Part shown: piece after piece, positions 59,592 to 64,000 of the stretch | How positions within the stretch are numbered: position 1 is the first letter of the stretch | Layout: each line of letters starts with the position of its first letter | DNA from: an uncultured Bacteroidia bacterium | GTDB taxonomy: Bacteria; Bacteroidota; Bacteroidia; Bacteroidales; F082 | Assembly (NCBI GenBank): GCA_902802535.1 | Contig: CADCML010000003.1 | Coordinates: 62,001 to 126,000 of the forward strand | Length of the DNA stretch: 64,000 bases | Direction of reading: 5' to 3' | Translations under genes and position numbers: made by a program | Notes under the pieces: model-generated | Told to the model about the DNA's origin: nothing | Databases searched by the model: none | Seen by the model: only the letters and a program-made list of their open reading frames with translations

Positions 59592-62396
59592 ATGAACTCA
59601 CACCATACCACTTTGGAAACCGACGGGGACTTATTCAGCGGCTTGGATGAAGCCACAATAGAACAGCCGAAGCCCGTTTCATACGACAAGATTATCGAGA
59701 CCCGAAAAAACGCCAACTTCGCAGCCGAAAGCTTCGAGGCTTTGGATGAGGTGCAACTTGTCGAGAAAAAGGCCGAAACGGAGCCTCTGGAGCAGCCCAA
59801 AGTGGAGGAAAAACCAAAAATCGAGTATCACGCCCATCCCATCGAGGAGGTGAAGGAGGCCGCCAAGCAATATTTCCACGGCGATGCCTTGGCCGGTGAC
59901 GTATGGGCCAACAAATACGCCCTCAAGGACAGCGACGGCAACACCTACGAACTGACACCCGACGAGATGCACCACCGCATCGCCCGCGAGATAGCCCGCA
60001 TCGAGAGGAAATATGCCAACCCGATGAAGGAAGAGGAGATTTACGAGGTACTGAAGGACTTCCGTTACATCGTGCCTCAAGGCAGCCCCATGACGGGCAT
60101 CGGCAACGACTTCCAGATTTCGTCGCTGTCGAATTGTTTCGTCATCGGCAACAACGGCGACTCCGACTCCTACGGCGGTATCATGAAGACCGACCAGGAG
60201 CAGGTGCAGCTGATGAAACGTCGCGGCGGCGTGGGTCACGACTTGTCGCACCTTCGCCCCACGGGCAGCCCGGTGAAAAACTGCGCTTTAACCTCCACCG
60301 GTGTGGTGCCTTTCATGGAACGCTTCTCCAACTCCACCAAAGAGGTGGCCCAAGACGGCCGTCGCGGCGCCCTGATGATGACCATCAGCATCAAGCACCC
60401 CGACTCGGAAGCTTTCATCGACGCGAAGATGACTCAAGGCAAAATCACCAACGCCAATGTTTCGGTGCGCCTCACCGATGAGTTCATGCAATGCGTCAAG
60501 GAAGGTAAGCCTTTCATCCAGCAATATCCCATCGACTCGCCCAATCCGAAAATCACCAAGGAAGTGGATGCCCGCGCCTTGTGGAACAAGATTATCCACA
60601 ACGCATGGAAGTCGGCTGAGCCTGGTGTGATGTTTTGGGACACCATCATCCGCGAATCCATCCCCGACTGCTACGCCGACCTTGGTTTCAAGACCTTGAG
60701 CACCAATCCCTGTGGTGAGATTCCGCTCTGTGCCTACGACAGCTGCCGACTTTTGGCCATCAACCTTTACAGCTATGTCGACAACCCGTTCACGCCCGAA
60801 GCACGTTTTAACCACCAACTCTTTTCGAAGCATGTGGCCATCGCCCAACGCATGATGGACGACATCGTAGACCTTGAAATCGAGAAGGTGGACACGATTT
60901 TGGCCAAAATCGAAGCCGATCCCGAAGAAGACGAGGTGAAACGCACCGAAATCAACCTTTGGAAACACATCAAAGAGAAGTGCCTGCAAGGACGGCGCAC
61001 GGGCATCGGCATCACCGCCGAGGGTGACATGCTGGCCGCTTTGGGCAAACGCTATGCCTCCGACGAAGCCATCGCCTTCTCGACTGAAATACAGAAACTT
61101 TTGGCTTACAATGCCTATAAATCGTCGGTCAACTTGGCCGAAGAACGCGGCAAATTCCCCATGTACGATCCCAAACGTGAGGAAAACAACCCTTTCATCA
61201 AGCGGATGCGCGCTTTGGACGAGGACCTTTACCAGAAGATGATTCGTGTGGGTCGGCGCAACGTCGCCATGCTGACCATCGCACCTACGGGCACCGTCAG
61301 CATCTGCACCCAGACCACCTCGGGCATCGAGCCCGTCTTCATGGTGGCCTACAAACGCCGCCGCAAGGTGAACCCCAACGACAAGGACGTCCACGTGACC
61401 TTCACCGACGTGACGGGCAACTCGTTTGAGGAATACAACGTGTTCCACCACAAGTTCATCACATGGCTCGAAGTGAACGGTTACAATGTGGATGAGGTGC
61501 TGCATTATGACGACGAAAAACTCAACGCCGTCATTGCACAATCACCTTATTATAAAGCCACTGCCAACGACATCGACTGGGTGAACAAGGTGAAGATGCA
61601 AGGCTCGATGCAGAAATGGGTTGACCACAGCATCAGCGTAACGGTGAACGTACCGAAAGAGACAACCGAGGAGCTCGTCAGCCAAATTTACATGACCGCC
61701 TGGGAAAGTGGATGCAAAGGCATGACCATCTACCGCGACGGCTCGCGCGACGGCGTACTGGTTTCGAAAGACGAAAAGAAAGACGGCTCTTCGACAGGCT
61801 CAGGCTCAAAAGAAGCCAAGGCGCAAGGCAACGCCCGTCCCGACGACATCCACGAGAATTCCGCCCCGCCTCGCCCGAAGGAGCTGGAATGTGATGTAGT
61901 GCGTTTCCAGAACAACTACGAGAAATGGATTGCCTTCGTGGGCATACTTCATGGCAAACCTTACGAGATTTTCCTCGGCAAGGCCGAAGGTTTCTTCCTG
62001 CCGCCGTATGTCGATAAGGGTGTGATTATCAAGGAGAAAATCAAAGGCGAGTCCTCGCGCTACGACTTCCGCTACACCGACAAGGACGGCTACGAAGTGA
62101 TGATGCAGGGACTGTCGCGCTCGTTCAACAAGGAATACTGGAACTACGCCAAGTTGATTTCTGGCATTTTGCGCCACGGAATGCCCATCCAATATGTGAT
62201 TGAACTGGTGCAAAACCTCAACGTGGAGGAAGACAGCATCAACACATGGAAGAACGGCATTGCCCGTGCACTGAAGAAATACGTCCCCGATGGCGTGGTC
62301 GACGAAAAAGAAAAATGCCCCACCTGCGGTGAGAAGCTCGTCTTCGAGGACGGCTGCAAGCACTGCCGCAACTGCGGCTACTCCAAATGCGGGTAA
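59592..62396 (+). CDS. nrdJ: Adenosylcobalamin-dependent (class II) ribonucleotide reductase
   Basis: A 934-residue enzyme reducing ribonucleotides to deoxyribonucleotides with a B12-derived radical, usable without oxygen. The N-terminal about 85 residues are an acidic extension; the catalytic barrel has SLSNCFVIGN, NPCGEIPLC (about residue 375) and APTGTVSICTQTTSGIEP. The C-terminal part has a TSCPD-type domain and a Zn ribbon (CPTCGEKLVFEDGCKHCRNC, then GYSKCG). A dispersed-repeat insertion lies in the linker between the two (residues about 730-740, SSTGSG). Monocistronic with a strong terminator. Confidence 0.95.
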   Translation: MNSHHTTLETDGDLFSGLDEATIEQPKPVSYDKIIETRKNANFAAESFEALDEVQLVEKKAETEPLEQPKVEEKPKIEYHAHPIEEVKEAAKQYFHGDALAGDVWANKYALKDSDGNTYELTPDEMHHRIAREIARIERKYANPMKEEEIYEVLKDFRYIVPQGSPMTGIGNDFQISSLSNCFVIGNNGDSDSYGGIMKTDQEQVQLMKRRGGVGHDLSHLRPTGSPVKNCALTSTGVVPFMERFSNSTKEVAQDGRRGALMMTISIKHPDSEAFIDAKMTQGKITNANVSVRLTDEFMQCVKEGKPFIQQYPIDSPNPKITKEVDARALWNKIIHNAWKSAEPGVMFWDTIIRESIPDCYADLGFKTLSTNPCGEIPLCAYDSCRLLAINLYSYVDNPFTPEARFNHQLFSKHVAIAQRMMDDIVDLEIEKVDTILAKIEADPEEDEVKRTEINLWKHIKEKCLQGRRTGIGITAEGDMLAALGKRYASDEAIAFSTEIQKLLAYNAYKSSVNLAEERGKFPMYDPKREENNPFIKRMRALDEDLYQKMIRVGRRNVAMLTIAPTGTVSICTQTTSGIEPVFMVAYKRRRKVNPNDKDVHVTFTDVTGNSFEEYNVFHHKFITWLEVNGYNVDEVLHYDDEKLNAVIAQSPYYKATANDIDWVNKVKMQGSMQKWVDHSISVTVNVPKETTEELVSQIYMTAWESGCKGMTIYRDGSRDGVLVSKDEKKDGSSTGSGSKEAKAQGNARPDDIHENSAPPRPKELECDVVRFQNNYEKWIAFVGILHGKPYEIFLGKAEGFFLPPYVDKGVIIKEKIKGESSRYDFRYTDKDGYEVMMQGLSRSFNKEYWNYAKLISGILRHGMPIQYVIELVQNLNVEEDSINTWKNGIARALKKYVPDGVVDEKEKCPTCGEKLVFEDGCKHCRNCGYSKCG
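61788..61804. repeat. Dispersed repeat inserted in frame in nrdJ
   Basis: TCTTCGACAGGCTCAGG, the same core as in nqrF at 16913-16934, coding for SSTGSG in the linker between the catalytic and TSCPD domains. Confidence 0.6.
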
Positions 62397-62437
62397 GCTA
62401 AGACAGAAACAGTTGTTTTTTTATCTTCATAATGGCG

Positions 62438-62472
62438 GGTCGCCGGTGCTCTTGTGCCGGCGACCATTTTTT
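62438..62472 (+). terminator. Rho-independent terminator of nrdJ
   Basis: A nine-bp stem GGTCGCCGG/CCGGCGACC with a ten-base loop, followed by ATTTTTT. Confidence 0.9.
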
Positions 62473-62490
62473 GGATTCCCTTCAGGAATC

Positions 62491-63258
62491 TCACAATTGG
62501 AACAAAGCCTTTGCATTAGCCGTCGTAGCAGCAGCCAATTCCTCAACGGGAATTTGTAAGATTTCTGCAATCTTTTGCGCCGTATGAACCAAAAAAGCCG
62601 GCTCATTGCGCTTGCCGCGACAGGGAACGGGAGCCAAATAAGGCGCATCGGTTTCCAAAACGATTCTATCCAAGGGCAAGTTGGGCAGATAATCTTTCAA
62701 GCCACAATTCTTGTAGGTCGTCACGCCGCCCAAACCGAGGTGGAAGCCCAAATCAAGGTAGACTCTCGCTTCGTCTTCTATCCCTGTGAAACAATGCATG
62801 ATGCCATGTAAACCGCCATCCTGCTTGTGTTCAAGGATTTTCACCATCTTGTCGAAGGCATTGCGGCAGTGGATGGAGAGCGGTAGTCCAAGTTGTTTCG
62901 CCCAGTTGAGTTGGGTCTCGAAAGTGTCGATTTGCTGCTTCTCGAAAGTCGCGTCCCAATAGAAATCAAGACCGACCTCCCCTACTCCGACATAAATGCC
63001 TCGTTCCAGTTCCTTTTCCATCTGACTCAGCACTTGCTTGTAGTCCTCTTTGACTTCTTCAGGTTGTAGGCCCATCATCGCGCGAGTACAGTCGGGATAT
63101 TGCTCATGCAATTCGAGCATTGGCGCGATGGTCGAGGCATCTACATTGGGCAGGAGCATCATTTTTACTCCTGCTTCCAATGCTCGTTGGATGGCCTCGT
63201 TACGGTCAAGGCTGAACTGGTGGTCGTAAACGTGAGTATGGGTATCGACGAAATACAT
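62491..63258 (-). CDS. tatD: TatD-family metal-dependent deoxyribonuclease/hydrolase
   Basis: A 255-residue amidohydrolase-fold enzyme. DTHTHVYDHQF (H-x-H metal motif, residues about 5-15), GEVGLDFYWD (Glu ligand), SIHCRNAFD (His) and VLETDAPYLAP (Asp) are all present. The start is the ATG at 63258 (MYFVDTHTH); a TTG two codons upstream is not preferred. Two bases after the hflX stop, so the pair is one operon. Confidence 0.94.
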   Translation of the reverse strand: MYFVDTHTHVYDHQFSLDRNEAIQRALEAGVKMMLLPNVDASTIAPMLELHEQYPDCTRAMMGLQPEEVKEDYKQVLSQMEKELERGIYVGVGEVGLDFYWDATFEKQQIDTFETQLNWAKQLGLPLSIHCRNAFDKMVKILEHKQDGGLHGIMHCFTGIEDEARVYLDLGFHLGLGGVTTYKNCGLKDYLPNLPLDRIVLETDAPYLAPVPCRGKRNEPAFLVHTAQKIAEILQIPVEELAAATTANAKALFQL

Positions 63259-63260
63259 AA

Positions 63261-64000
63261 TCAATACAAGAAATTATCATACGGATACCGTATCGCGTGC
63301 ATATCGCGAATCTCTTTGTAAAGCAAATCCCTAAACTCCTGATAGTTGTCGCGGTTTTTGGCAGAGATGAAGATGCAGTTGTCGTTCATCTTGGCCATCC
63401 AGGTCTGTTTCAGTTCCTCATATGAGACATTACGCTTGGTGGGCGGAGTGAGGTCATCGGGGTCTTTCTCCTCCCAAGTGTAGGCATCGATTTTGTTGAA
63501 AACAACGATGGTCTTCTTGTCGGCGCAGCCCAACTCGGCCAAGGTTTGGTTCACCACCTCCATCTGCGCCTCGAAGTCGGGATGCGAAATGTCAACGACA
63601 TGGAGCAGGATGTCCGACTCGCGTACCTCGTCCAAAGTCGACTTAAACGACTCCACCAAATGATGCGGCAACTTGCGGATAAATCCCACTGTATCAGACA
63701 ATAGGAACGGCAAATTCTCCACCACCACCTTGCGCACAGTCGTGTCGAGCGTGGCGAAAAGCTTGTTCTCGGTATAGACCTCCGACTTGCTCAACAGGTT
63801 CATAATCGTGGATTTGCCCACGTTGGTATAGCCAACGAGCGCCACACGCACCAATTTACCACGGTTCTTGCGCTGCACGGTCTTCTGCATGTCGATTTCC
63901 TTCAGTTTCTCCTTCAAGAGCGCAATGCGGTCCAAAATCAGTCGACGGTCGGTCTCAATTTGGGTTTCACCCGGACCGCGCATTCCGATACCACCGCGTT
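63261..64000 (-). CDS. hflX: GTPase HflX (5' end beyond window)
   Basis: The frame enters from the right edge and runs to a stop at 63261, giving about 246 C-terminal residues. GIGMRGPGETQIETDRR is the HflX signature before the G domain; VGYTNVGKST (G1), DTVGFI (G3) and FNKIDA (G4) follow. HflX splits stalled or hibernating ribosomes. Upstream of tatD in the same operon. Confidence 0.95.
   Translation of the reverse strand, partial: RGGIGMRGPGETQIETDRRLILDRIALLKEKLKEIDMQKTVQRKNRGKLVRVALVGYTNVGKSTIMNLLSKSEVYTENKLFATLDTTVRKVVVENLPFLLSDTVGFIRKLPHHLVESFKSTLDEVRESDILLHVVDISHPDFEAQMEVVNQTLAELGCADKKTIVVFNKIDAYTWEEKDPDDLTPPTKRNVSYEELKQTWMAKMNDNCIFISAKNRDNYQEFRDLLYKEIRDMHAIRYPYDNFLY

Noticed and set aside
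1..64000. tRNA, rRNA or CRISPR array
   Set aside because: No cloverleaf with a conserved T-loop, no rRNA segment and no array of regularly spaced repeats was recognised by reading; a covariance-model scan would be decisive.

Overview
The window looks like a chromosomal segment of an anaerobic, probably host- or rumen-associated Bacteroidales. The grounds are: TAnnTTTG-type -7 promoter boxes with upstream TTTG elements and few strong Shine-Dalgarno sites; several secreted proteins with a C-terminal type IX secretion (T9SS) sorting domain; a GldB-like lipoprotein; a complete nqrABCDEF operon; a frdCAB succinate/fumarate module; a BspA-like leucine-rich-repeat protein; and a sialidase that would release sialic acid from host glycans. 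No rRNA, tRNA or CRISPR array was recognised.

Layout. 1-11.5 kb: BspA-like surface protein (cut by the left edge), TPR lipoprotein regulator, a solitary ATPase_2-type AAA protein with an unusual three-unit operator array, fusA, a T9SS-sorted protein and a sialidase. 11.5-17.4 kb: nqrABCDEF, tightly overlapping. 17.4-21 kb: pyrG and small metabolic genes. 21-25.3 kb: accessory zone with a truncated RhuM gene, a CDP-alcohol transferase, an ECF sigma/putative anti-sigma pair and a two-gene module of ATPase plus Mrr-like nuclease. 25.5-26.7 kb: sstT-like transporter interrupted by one in-frame TAG. 26.8-33 kb: type III restriction-modification system (res, mod) behind a long structured leader. 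33-40.4 kb: hydrolases, a peroxiredoxin, a ferredoxin-type membrane protein and hypothetical proteins. 40.4-44 kb: frdC, frdA, frdB separated by REP-like repeats. 44-64 kb: comM, gldB, cinA, udp, two outer-membrane barrels, two M24 peptidases, a TonB-dependent receptor, rpmB, an MscS channel, an exosortase-family protein, a ROK kinase, class II ribonucleotide reductase nrdJ, tatD and hflX (cut by the right edge).

How the genes work together. Nqr and Frd together form the usual anaerobic respiratory chain of Bacteroidales: NADH is oxidised with sodium export and electrons go through quinone to fumarate, giving succinate. B12-dependent NrdJ supplies deoxynucleotides without oxygen. The sialidase, TonB receptor, T9SS cargo and peptidases fit growth on host or dietary polymers. 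The accessory zone (about 21-33 kb) is defence-like, with the AT-rich Mrr-like gene and the AT-rich target-recognition part of mod pointing to horizontal exchange.

The most unusual signals are: (1) two mutually exclusive nested folds in the leader of the type III restriction system, the second ending five bases before the res start codon; (2) two ATPase paralogues that each carry palindromic units spaced 14 bases apart in their promoter/leader; (3) palindromic or dispersed-repeat elements inserted in frame in nqrA (twice), nqrF and nrdJ; (4) the mosaic target-recognition domain in mod; (5) a 10-bp phased repeat cluster upstream of comM.
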